Source of the DNA: CAZYAK01 sp964403335
Lineage (GTDB): Bacteria > Patescibacteriota > Gracilibacteria > Peribacterales > Peribacteraceae
Assembly (NCBI GenBank): GCA_964403335.1
Contig: CAYOFI010000007.1
Coordinates: 8,920 to 72,919 of the forward strand
DNA length: 64,000 nt
Reading direction: 5' to 3'
Position numbers and translations under genes: made by a program. The notes under the pieces are model-generated. The model had not been told where the DNA came from, did no database searches, and saw only the letters and a list, made by a program, of their open reading frames with translations. Of the stretch, positions 51,009 through 57,596 are shown piece by piece; positions within the stretch are counted from its first letter, which is position 1; every line of letters begins with the position of its first letter.

Positions 51009-51590
51009 ATGCGATCTTCATCACTTTTTCTGTTGTCCATGGCGCTTCTGGCCCTCACCGCCTGCGGTCCCGCCGCGACGGTGAGTCTGAATGATCACAT
51101 GCGTAATCCCCTCTACGCCCAGCGCTACTGGGACGAGCTGGTGGACCGCATGGCCAACATGCAGATCCAAAATGATCCGGCTCTGAAAGATGCCGATTTC
51201 GCCGCAGAGGTGGATGAGATCAAGCGCGATGCGCTGAAGGCGTCGCAAGACAATCGCCTGCGCATCCGCGATGGCCTACAAGGATCCTTCATCACCACGA
51301 AAGAGGAAACCGACGGCATCGCTCTTCTCTTGGGTAACACCCTATACCTGGACACAACCTTCGCCAGTTATCCGGGACCCAAGTTACACATCTATCTGAC
51401 GGAAGCGGTCGACCCGCGCGACGTCCAATTCCCCGATCCCACCAGCCTCGATCTGGGAGAGCTGCAGAATCCCTACGGTGACCAGGAATATGTCCTGCCT
51501 GAGACCAGCAAGAACAAGGCATACCGCACGGTCGTGCTCTACGATGCGCGGCTCAAGCGGTTGTATGCGTTCGCACAATTGGCACAATAA
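51009..51590 (+). CDS. DM13-domain lipoprotein
   Basis: A 193-residue lipoprotein with signal peptide and lipobox LLALTAC (lipidated Cys19). The C-terminal half (about 92-190) matches DM13: GNTLYLDTTFASYPGPKLHI, YLTEAVDP, LDLGELQNPYGDQEYVLPET and RTVVLYDARLKRLYAFAQL. DM13 domains are proposed to be involved in redox reactions outside the cytoplasm. Here the short N-terminal region (HMRNPLYAQRYWDELVDRM) has no known homologue. It is convergent with a DsbA-like lipoprotein, a pairing that fits extracytoplasmic redox chemistry. Confidence 0.82.
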   Translation: MRSSSLFLLSMALLALTACGPAATVSLNDHMRNPLYAQRYWDELVDRMANMQIQNDPALKDADFAAEVDEIKRDALKASQDNRLRIRDGLQGSFITTKEETDGIALLLGNTLYLDTTFASYPGPKLHIYLTEAVDPRDVQFPDPTSLDLGELQNPYGDQEYVLPETSKNKAYRTVVLYDARLKRLYAFAQLAQ

Positions 51591-51710
51591 GGCTAAGTAC
51601 CAAGGCTAAGACAAAGAATGGAATCTTCACTGTTATCGAAAAAGTGCTACCACACGTGGTAGCACTTTTTATCTCGAACTTAGCCTTAATCCTTAGTCTT
51701 AGCCTAAAGT
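51589..51710. repeat. short-tandem-repeat palindrome H (AAGGCTAAG type)
   Basis: The left arm repeats AAGGCTAAGTACCAAGGC and the right arm TTAGCCTTAATCCTTAGTC. The centre is a strong hairpin (51639-51670). It runs between two convergent lipoprotein genes. Confidence 0.9.
51639..51670. terminator. bidirectional terminator
   Basis: A near-perfect 15-bp stem, AAAAAGTGCTACCAC pairing with GTGGTAGCACTTTTT, with U-runs on both strands. It sits between the convergent DM13 and DsbA-like genes, inside palindrome H. Confidence 0.9.
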
Positions 51711-52294
51711 TTCTTCCCCGCCCCACTCAACGCCGCATCGATCGCCGCACTAAGGGCATCAAGCGTCGCAGGCGTCTGCTGACCGTTCACAAAGTACGTC
51801 GGCGTGCCTTTCACACCCAACCCCGCGCCCTCGTCGTACTCCGCCAAGATCAAATCGCGCTTGATGTGTGACGTCGTGCAGCGGTTGAACAGATCCATAT
51901 CCAATCCCAATTCCTGCGCCCAGGCGACAGCGCTGCCTTTGACGAGCTCCGGCTGCTTGTCGTAGTTCAAGTCCACAAACTCCCAGAACTTCCCCTGGTC
52001 TGCGGCGCATTCCGACGCTTCGGCCAGCGTCATCGCGAACCGGTGCAGGCTTTGCAGCGGGAAGTGATGGAATTCAAACCGCACCTGTGCGCCGTACTTT
52101 TCCGTGAGCACGTTGTTGATGGTCGTATGTGCTGCGCGGCAAGCGGGGCATTGCAGATCCGCAAACTCGGCAACGATGACGACGCCGTTGGCGTTCCCGC
52201 GGGGTGAGCGGGTGGAATCCGCGGAGATACCGGTGGTGTCCACGCAGGCGGCAAGTAAAAGTGTAAGCGAGGCTATGAGGAAGATTTTCTTCAT
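51704..52294 (-). CDS. DsbA-like thiol-disulfide lipoprotein
   Basis: A 196-residue thioredoxin-fold protein with a lipobox (LTLLLAAC, Cys17) and an active-site CPAC (Cys49-Cys52) in ADLQCPACRAAH. The cis-Pro motif is GTPTYFVNGQQ, typical of DsbA/DsbG-type proteins with a helical insertion. It would oxidise or shuffle disulfides of exported proteins at the membrane surface. Upstream is a repeat palindrome shared with the divergent dnaX. Confidence 0.92.
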   Translation of the reverse strand: MKKIFLIASLTLLLAACVDTTGISADSTRSPRGNANGVVIVAEFADLQCPACRAAHTTINNVLTEKYGAQVRFEFHHFPLQSLHRFAMTLAEASECAADQGKFWEFVDLNYDKQPELVKGSAVAWAQELGLDMDLFNRCTTSHIKRDLILAEYDEGAGLGVKGTPTYFVNGQQTPATLDALSAAIDAALSGAGKKL

Positions 52295-52298
52295 ACGG

Positions 52299-52382
52299 AA
52301 AATTGTTATATTGCTATATTGTTAAAATCGCTTCAAGAATACTCCTCGTAAATGCTATAGCAATATAACACTATAACAATTT
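52299..52382. repeat. short-tandem-repeat palindrome I (TATTGCTATATTG type)
   Basis: The left arm is AATTGTTATATTGCTATATT and the right arm ATAGCAATATAACACTATAA, around a 35-base centre. This AT-rich version lies between the divergent DsbA-like and dnaX genes, so it also overlaps their promoter space. Confidence 0.85.
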
Positions 52383-52416
52383 CGCCCGCTTTCCCTTTTA
52401 TCCGTATACTCCCTAC

Positions 52417-53916
52417 ATGTCGCTCTATAGACAATACCGGCCCCAAAGCTTCGCCGATGTGACAGGCCAGGATGCGGCCATTCAAACGCTCCAAAACGCC
52501 GTCAGTCACGATAAACTCGCCCATGCCTATTTATTCGCCGGTTCGCGCGGAACGGGCAAAACCTCCACGGCGCGCATTTTGGCCAAGTCGATGCTGACGC
52601 GTGGCATGGAGGAAGGACCGATCAAACGCCAGATTATCGAGGCAGTGGAAGATGGGTCGCTGGTCGATCTTGTCGAGATTGATGCGGCGTCCAACCGCGG
52701 TATCGACGATATCCGTGACTTGGTCGAGAAAATCCAATTCACCCCCGTCGTCGCCAGCGCCAAGGTCTACATCATCGACGAGGTGCACATGCTCACGCCC
52801 CCCGCCTTCAACGCGCTCCTGAAAACGTTGGAAGAACCGCCGCCGTACGCCTATTTCATTCTGGCGACGACGGAGCTCCAAAAAATCCCGGCGACGATTC
52901 AATCACGCTGCCAGCGCTTTACGTTCCGGCAGATCGGCGAAGACGCGATTGTCGCGCGGCTGCAGTTCATTGCGAAGAAAGAGAACATCACGATTGAGGA
53001 TGACGCTCTGCACACTATTGCCCAACATGCGCAGGGCGGAATGCGCGATGCCATCTCCTTGCTCGATCAATTGCAATCGGTCGGCAATGTCACGACCGAA
53101 GACGTGCACCGACGCATCGGCGAGACGGGCCGCGAACATACGGATGCTCTCCTGGGCGCCCTCTCGGAAAACGACGCCCCGACAATCGTCGCCACCGTGG
53201 CGCGCCTGGAACAGGCGGGTATCCCGCTGGATGTTTTCGTTCGTCAGCTCCTGACCGTCGTGCGCAACCAATTGCATGAAAATGTCGCCCACGGCACGGA
53301 CATGACGGTAAACGCCGCATTGCTGCAGTCCCTCCTCGGCATTCTCCGCGACATGCGCATCGCGCCGATTCCGGGACTGGTGCTGGAGGCGGGACTGCTG
53401 CAACTCTGCAGAGCGGGAATGACCGCTGCCGCCCCGCAACCCGTCGCTTCCAAAAAATCCACTGCGCTGAAAGAACCCGTCGCGGCTCCGGTCGCCGTCG
53501 CACCTGCACCAAAAATCGAAAAGCCTGTCGAAACACCCGCTCCAGCTCCCGCTGCCGTTGCGACTCCCGCACCGCAACTCATCGAGTCTGAACCATCTCC
53601 TCTGACCGTCGAAGCCCTCCGCAAAATCTGGCCCGACATCGTCAAAGCAGCCTCCCCCGCATCCGTAAAAATGTCCCTCAAAAACGCAAGGGTGCATGCA
53701 GTCCGCGGATCGATTGTGGTTCTGACGTTCCCCTCCGCCTTCCACCGCGACAAAGTGGTGCAACTGGATGCGGCACGGTCCATCGAGGAACAATTGGAGA
53801 AAGCGACAGGACACAAATTGCGCTTGGAAGGTGTGCTGGATGAAGAGCGCCGGACGGAACCCGTCGTGAAGGAGGACATGATCGATCTCGCCGAAGCCGC
53901 CGCTGACGTTTTCTGA
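52417..53916 (+). CDS. dnaX: DNA polymerase III subunit gamma/tau
   Basis: A 499-residue clamp-loader ATPase. The opening LYRQYRPQSFADVTGQDAAI, Walker A AGSRGTGKTSTARIL (about 41-55), VDLVEIDAASNRGIDDIRDL, Walker B IIDEVHML and sensor LATTELQKIPATIQSR are all present. Between Walker A and the VEIDAAS motif, where DnaX proteins usually have a four-Cys zinc module, this one has no cysteine, only a helical stretch (MLTRGMEEGPIKRQIIEAV). Domain III and an Ala/Pro linker follow, then a C-terminal domain (about 400-499) of uncertain match to tau. It overlaps nothing; the 5-FTHF gene starts 4 bases later. Confidence 0.94.
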   Translation: MSLYRQYRPQSFADVTGQDAAIQTLQNAVSHDKLAHAYLFAGSRGTGKTSTARILAKSMLTRGMEEGPIKRQIIEAVEDGSLVDLVEIDAASNRGIDDIRDLVEKIQFTPVVASAKVYIIDEVHMLTPPAFNALLKTLEEPPPYAYFILATTELQKIPATIQSRCQRFTFRQIGEDAIVARLQFIAKKENITIEDDALHTIAQHAQGGMRDAISLLDQLQSVGNVTTEDVHRRIGETGREHTDALLGALSENDAPTIVATVARLEQAGIPLDVFVRQLLTVVRNQLHENVAHGTDMTVNAALLQSLLGILRDMRIAPIPGLVLEAGLLQLCRAGMTAAAPQPVASKKSTALKEPVAAPVAVAPAPKIEKPVETPAPAPAAVATPAPQLIESEPSPLTVEALRKIWPDIVKAASPASVKMSLKNARVHAVRGSIVVLTFPSAFHRDKVVQLDAARSIEEQLEKATGHKLRLEGVLDEERRTEPVVKEDMIDLAEAAADVF

Positions 53917-53920
53917 TTCT

Positions 53921-54481
53921 ATGCATCCCTCCGAAGCCAAACAGCAACTCCGCGACGCGATCACGCAACGTCTTTCGCGCATGGACGAGCAAGCGCGCCA
54001 AGCCGAGAGTCGTTCCGTCTGTCGTCGAGTTCTCGAAAAACTCCCTCCAGGTCCCATCATCATCGCCGTCTACGCCGCACTCAAATCCGAAGTCGATCTG
54101 ACATTGTTGATCGATGAATTACTCAAGCGTGAAGCGACAATCTTTTTTCCGAAGTACGAAGGCGGGAAGATGGTTTTTCGATCCGCAACGTCGATGAAAG
54201 AACTCAAGGCCGGACAATTTGGGATTCTGGAACCACCGTCGAGCAATCCCCTTCTTGATGCGTCGAGTCTTGACTATGCGATCATCCCCGCCCGCGCGTA
54301 TACGAAAAAGGGAAAGCGCATGGGCCGCGGCAATGGCGGCTATGACATCTGGATCCGTGCACAGCGGAAAATGAATCCGAAGACGCAGTTTTGGGGGGTG
54401 TGTTTTGAAGCTCAACTTGTGGATGATCTGCCGATGGAAGAACATGACGAAACCGTCGATGCGGTCGTGACAGCGCGTTAA
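53921..54481 (+). CDS. 5-formyltetrahydrofolate cyclo-ligase
   Basis: A 186-residue MTHFS family protein converting 5-formyl-THF to 5,10-methenyl-THF with ATP. The family motifs AVYAALKSEVDLTLLIDELL, FFPKYEGGKMVFR and especially MGRGNGGYDIWIRAQ (the GxGxGYYD-type ATP loop, here with GNGGYD) are visible, as is the late GVCFEAQLVDDLPMEEHD. It starts four bases after dnaX, so they are likely co-transcribed. The one-carbon role connects to glyA downstream. Confidence 0.9.
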   Translation: MHPSEAKQQLRDAITQRLSRMDEQARQAESRSVCRRVLEKLPPGPIIIAVYAALKSEVDLTLLIDELLKREATIFFPKYEGGKMVFRSATSMKELKAGQFGILEPPSSNPLLDASSLDYAIIPARAYTKKGKRMGRGNGGYDIWIRAQRKMNPKTQFWGVCFEAQLVDDLPMEEHDETVDAVVTAR

Positions 54482-54529
54482 AGTATGATATAGTTTATCT
54501 TGCTTTACCCAGAACCATAGGAGGTGACA

Positions 54530-54850
54530 ATGGGAAAGCGAGTGGTCCTTTTCTTCAGCATGGGAGGAGTCATTTTTCTCCTCCTGGCTCTCGCAAGTCT
54601 AACTGACGGCGAGACGGCACTGTCGCCGTGGCAACGGGGGGCAGCTGCCTTAGCCATGGGATGGTGGATCGCAAGATGCCACCCCATGGCTGGGACCAGA
54701 TTAGTGATCCATGCAGCGCTCACTGCGCTGCTCTGGGTCAGTGTTCTCCTTGTCACCGGCCCCCTGCCGTCCATCCCAAACGGGATCGTCGGGATGGCCG
54801 CGCTCATCATCGCCCTCGCGCTTGCGAGGCAACTGAAGGGATATAACTAG
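54530..54850 (+). CDS. small three-helix membrane protein
   Basis: A 106-residue membrane protein with three or four hydrophobic segments (RVVLFFSMGGVIFLLLALAS, GAAALAMGWWIARC, ALTALLWVSVLLVTG, IVGMAALIIALAL). I recognise no family. It has an excellent Shine-Dalgarno (AGGAGGT five bases before ATG) and its own rho-independent terminator, unlike its neighbours. It sits between the folate gene and glyA. Confidence 0.7.
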   Translation: MGKRVVLFFSMGGVIFLLLALASLTDGETALSPWQRGAAALAMGWWIARCHPMAGTRLVIHAALTALLWVSVLLVTGPLPSIPNGIVGMAALIIALALARQLKGYN

Positions 54851-54877
54851 CTCATGTAGTTCATGACACATGAGCAA

Positions 54878-54916
54878 CCCGCCGCGGACACCGTGGCGGG
54901 CCTTTTGGCATTTTTT
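54878..54916 (+). terminator. intrinsic terminator
   Basis: A 10-bp GC-rich stem (CCCGCCGCGG / CCGTGGCGGG, loop ACA) is followed by CCTTTTGGCATTTTTT. It lies 28 bases after the small membrane gene. Confidence 0.88.
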
Positions 54917-54957
54917 GCCAGCCATGCCGTCCTTCGGCTACTCTCAAATCCCCTCCA

Positions 54958-54980
54958 CCCGAAGGGTCCCCTTCGGGGCC
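54958..54980. repeat. 23-bp GC palindrome, copy 2
   Basis: Identical over 23 bases to 47033-47055. It lies in the leader of glyA, ending 20 bases before the ATG. Confidence 0.85.
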
Positions 54981-55000
54981 GCCCCCTCCCCGCCCACCCC

Positions 55001-56266
55001 ATGCTCACCTATTCTGACCTGCAGAAAGCTGATCCCGCCGTGTATGCGACCCTTGCCGGAGAAATGAAGCGGCAGGTGGAAGGCGTGGAATTGATCGCCT
55101 CGGAAAACTATGTGTCCCCGGCAGTGCTGGAAGCGATGGGCACGGTCTACAACAATAAGTACAGCGAAGGCTATCCAGGGAAGCGTTATTACGGCGGACA
55201 GGAATTTACGGATCAAGTGGAGACGCTCGCGATAGAACGCGCAAAGACGATCTTCAAAGCCGGTCACGCCAACGTGCAGCCGCACGCAGGCGCACCCGCC
55301 AACGTCGCGATGTATTTTGCGCTGCTGGAGCCGGGTGACACGGTGATGGGCATGGACTTGAGTCATGGCGGACACCTCACGCACGGACATCCGGTGACGT
55401 ACCTGACGAAAATCTTCAAATTCGTGCGCTACAAAATGAAGGATGTGGAGACCGGCGAAATCGATTACGACGAGATGTTGGAAGTCGCCAAGCGCGAGAA
55501 GCCGAAGATCATCTTGGCCGGGTTCTCCGCATATCCCCGCGAATTGAACTACGCGAAGATGCAGGCGATTGCGAAAGAAGTCGGTGCGTATTCCGTCGCG
55601 GATATGGCGCACATCGCAGGTTTGATCGCCGGAGGTGCCGCTCGCAATCCGTTTGATGACGGATTTGACGTCATCACGACCACGACGCACAAGACTTTGC
55701 GCGGCCCCCGCGGCGGTATGATCCTCACGCGCGAGGCGGAGCTGGGAAAGAAGATGGACAAGATGGTCTTCCCAGGTTTCCAGGGCGGCCCGATCATGCA
55801 GATGGTCGCCGCCAAGGCCGTGGCGTTCGGCGAAGCGATGAAACCGGAATTTAAGGACTATGCACACCAGATCGTCAAAAACAGTAAGCACCTCGCCAAG
55901 TTCTTCATGGACAAGGGTGCCAAGCTTGTGACGAATGGAACGGATAACCACCTGATGCTGATTGATTGCGTCACATCGTGGGGCATTCCGGGCGGTGAAG
56001 TAGAGACGGTGCTGGATAGAGTCGGCATCACGCTCAATAAGAACATGATCGCCAACGATCCGCGCAAACCCATGGACCCCTCGGGCGTGCGCCTGGGGAC
56101 ACCTGCGGTGACCACGCGCGGTATGAAAGAAGCGGACATGGAGACGCTCGGCGCCTTCATGCTCCGCGCGATCGAAAAGCGCGCGGATGAAGCAGCATTG
56201 AAGTCGTTGCATGAAGAGGTGAAGGTCTTCTGCAAGCGCTTCCCGGTTCCGGGCATTGAGGCGTAG
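55001..56266 (+). CDS. glyA: serine hydroxymethyltransferase
   Basis: A 421-residue PLP enzyme interconverting serine and glycine with THF. IELIASENYVS-like VELIASENYVSPAVLEAMG, NKYSEGYPGKRYYGG, QPHAGAPANVAMYFALL, MSHGGHLTHG-type DLSHGGHLTHGH, SVADMAHIAGLIAGG and the PLP lysine in TTTTHKTLRGPRGGMIL are all present. Length is standard. The ATG at 55001 is set by homology; a longer open frame upstream runs through a terminator and the 23-bp palindrome. Confidence 0.97.
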   Translation: MLTYSDLQKADPAVYATLAGEMKRQVEGVELIASENYVSPAVLEAMGTVYNNKYSEGYPGKRYYGGQEFTDQVETLAIERAKTIFKAGHANVQPHAGAPANVAMYFALLEPGDTVMGMDLSHGGHLTHGHPVTYLTKIFKFVRYKMKDVETGEIDYDEMLEVAKREKPKIILAGFSAYPRELNYAKMQAIAKEVGAYSVADMAHIAGLIAGGAARNPFDDGFDVITTTTHKTLRGPRGGMILTREAELGKKMDKMVFPGFQGGPIMQMVAAKAVAFGEAMKPEFKDYAHQIVKNSKHLAKFFMDKGAKLVTNGTDNHLMLIDCVTSWGIPGGEVETVLDRVGITLNKNMIANDPRKPMDPSGVRLGTPAVTTRGMKEADMETLGAFMLRAIEKRADEAALKSLHEEVKVFCKRFPVPGIEA

Positions 56267-56274
56267 ACTCTTAC

Positions 56275-56341
56275 TGTCGTGGTGAGCTTGTCGAACCATG
56301 ACTGCCGCATGTCCTCCTTCGACAAGCTCAGGATGACATGC
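56275..56341. repeat. REP-like pair 4
   Basis: TGTCGTGGTGAGCTTGTCG..CCATGAC (56275-56302) and GCATGTCCTCCTTCGAC..GATGACATGC (56307-56341), in the opposite order to the other three pairs. It lies between glyA and dgkA. Confidence 0.85.
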
Positions 56342-56352
56342 TTCCACTTCCT

Positions 56353-56754
56353 ATGCTCTCTCCATTCCTCAAAAGTCTTGTCTATGCCGCCGAAGGCTTG
56401 GTGCATGCACTGCAAATGGAACGCAATCTGCGTTTGTTTGTCATCGGTGTGCTGTCCAGCTTGCTGCTGGCGCTGTTCTTCCATTTGAACACCATCGATT
56501 GGATCATCGTCCTGCTGACGGGCGGCGTATTCGTGTCCGTGGAGCTGCTCAACACATCGTTGGAACGCCTCAGCAGCACATTCTATAAGCATATTGAAGA
56601 AGCCAAAGACACCCACAAGCACCGCAGCGCCGTGAAAGCCACCAAAGACGTCGCGGCAGGCGCCTCGCTGGTCGTCGCCGTCGCCTGGGCGGCGATCATG
56701 CTGATCGTGTTTTGGCCGTATGTGTTCCAGTTTGCAGCACGGATTGTGTCATAA
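56353..56754 (+). CDS. dgkA: diacylglycerol/undecaprenol kinase
   Basis: A protein of about 133 residues of the DgkA family: LKSLVYAAEGLVHALQMERN with the amphipathic N-terminal helix, then SVELLNTSLERLSSTF with the catalytic Glu/Asn pair, HRSAVKATKDVAAGASLVVA and a final transmembrane helix. In Gram-positives and many other bacteria this is an undecaprenol kinase that recycles the lipid carrier made by UppS. An ATG at 56338 lies in the REP-like repeat; the ATG at 56353 fits the family start better. Confidence 0.9.
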   Translation: MLSPFLKSLVYAAEGLVHALQMERNLRLFVIGVLSSLLLALFFHLNTIDWIIVLLTGGVFVSVELLNTSLERLSSTFYKHIEEAKDTHKHRSAVKATKDVAAGASLVVAVAWAAIMLIVFWPYVFQFAARIVS

Positions 56755-57430
56755 ATTTTTCACATTCGATCATCACATCACAGAAAAGAGATGTTCAAGA
56801 TTCGCCGGAAAAGAATTTTTGTGGATAAATACTACTACTCGTAATCATTCGACAATCAAATATTTGCGATGTTTGAATGCTCGAAAAATATATTCACACC
56901 GTAATACATCAATTTGTGACACCGCAGAATATTGCACGTTTGGATTGTGCGGCTAAGCTGATGTGATCCCTCCGGGGAGGGGTCGACATTCACACACACA
57001 GACGATCGGGCCCGATCATCCACACACACTCACACTCGTCCATTCACATCACCGACTCACAGAGAGAAGAGTGACCACCCAAGTTAGATCGCAAACGTTC
57101 CTCCCGGTCACACCTTCAATACTCTTGAACACTCTGGGCATAGCGACCGTCTTGCATCCCATGCGTGATCACTCTCCTCTCTGCTCTGCGTTGCCACTCC
57201 TCTCATTGAGACGAAAGGAGTGCACCCCCTTCCACTCCCCAGTGTCCTCTCTCGATCTTTGATCTTGATGACGGACCGGTCCGGGGACTTCGGGTCGGAC
57301 CCGAGGAGAAACAAGAAGCCGCAGCATGGCAGAAAGTCTAAGGTACTCAGCCTTACAAACATTCTCTCCCCTTCCATCGGTCATCATCCTTCGGGATAGA
57401 TCGCAGGGATCGGAGCTGACATCAACATCT
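56755..57430 (+). other. gene-free structured stretch, possible untranslated RNA
   Basis: No convincing coding frame is present in about 675 bases. The first 190 bases are AT-rich and could contain promoters. From about 56965 the sequence becomes a chain of potential hairpins: CCCTCC-GGGGAGGGG, the perfect palindrome GATCGGGCCCGATC (about 57004-57017), GTGACC/GGTCAC (57071-57076 with 57106-57111), CGGACCGGTCCG, GGTCCG/CGGACC and TAAGG/CCTTA. A good plus-strand terminator follows at 57431. This pattern suggests a transcribed structured RNA of unknown class; I found no match to tmRNA, RNase P RNA, SRP RNA or 5S rRNA. Confidence 0.45.
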
Positions 57431-57455
57431 AGACCGGCGAGAGCTGGTCTTTTTG
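57431..57455 (+). terminator. intrinsic terminator without an upstream protein gene
   Basis: An 8-bp stem AGACCGGC / GCTGGTCT with a GAGA tetraloop, followed by TTTTT. It is about 680 bases downstream of dgkA, with no gene between, so it points to an untranslated transcript or a very long dgkA 3' region. Confidence 0.85.
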
Positions 57456-57460
57456 TAATG

Positions 57461-57594
57461 CCCTCAACCCCTAACCCCTTCTCCCTTTCGAGGGAGAAGG
57501 GGAATTTGGGATGTTTTATTTTTTTACATACACAACACACACCCCCCCCCTTCCCCCCCTCAGAAGGGGGAAGGGGCTGGGGGATGAGGGCAGG
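57461..57594. repeat. C-rich intergenic palindromes
   Basis: An outer pair (CCCTCAACCCCTAACCCC / GGGGCTGGGGGATGAGGG) encloses two inner palindromes (CTTCTCCCTTTCGAGGGAGA and CCCCCCTCAGAAGGGGG) and a T-rich centre. It ends directly before the stop of the TraG-like gene and may terminate it. Confidence 0.75.
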
Positions 57595-57596
57595 AA

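Noticed and set aside
57060..57200. Possible 5S rRNA (segments such as GACCACCC, GGTCACACC and CATAGCGACC looked 5S-like)
   Set aside because: The conserved segments are in the wrong order and no closing stem I forms; neither strand matches a 5S layout.
56955..57455. RNase P RNA or tmRNA in the gene-free stretch
   Set aside because: I found neither the GAGGAAAGTCC-type P4 core of RNase P RNA nor a tRNA-like end with a tag frame. Left as an unknown structured region.
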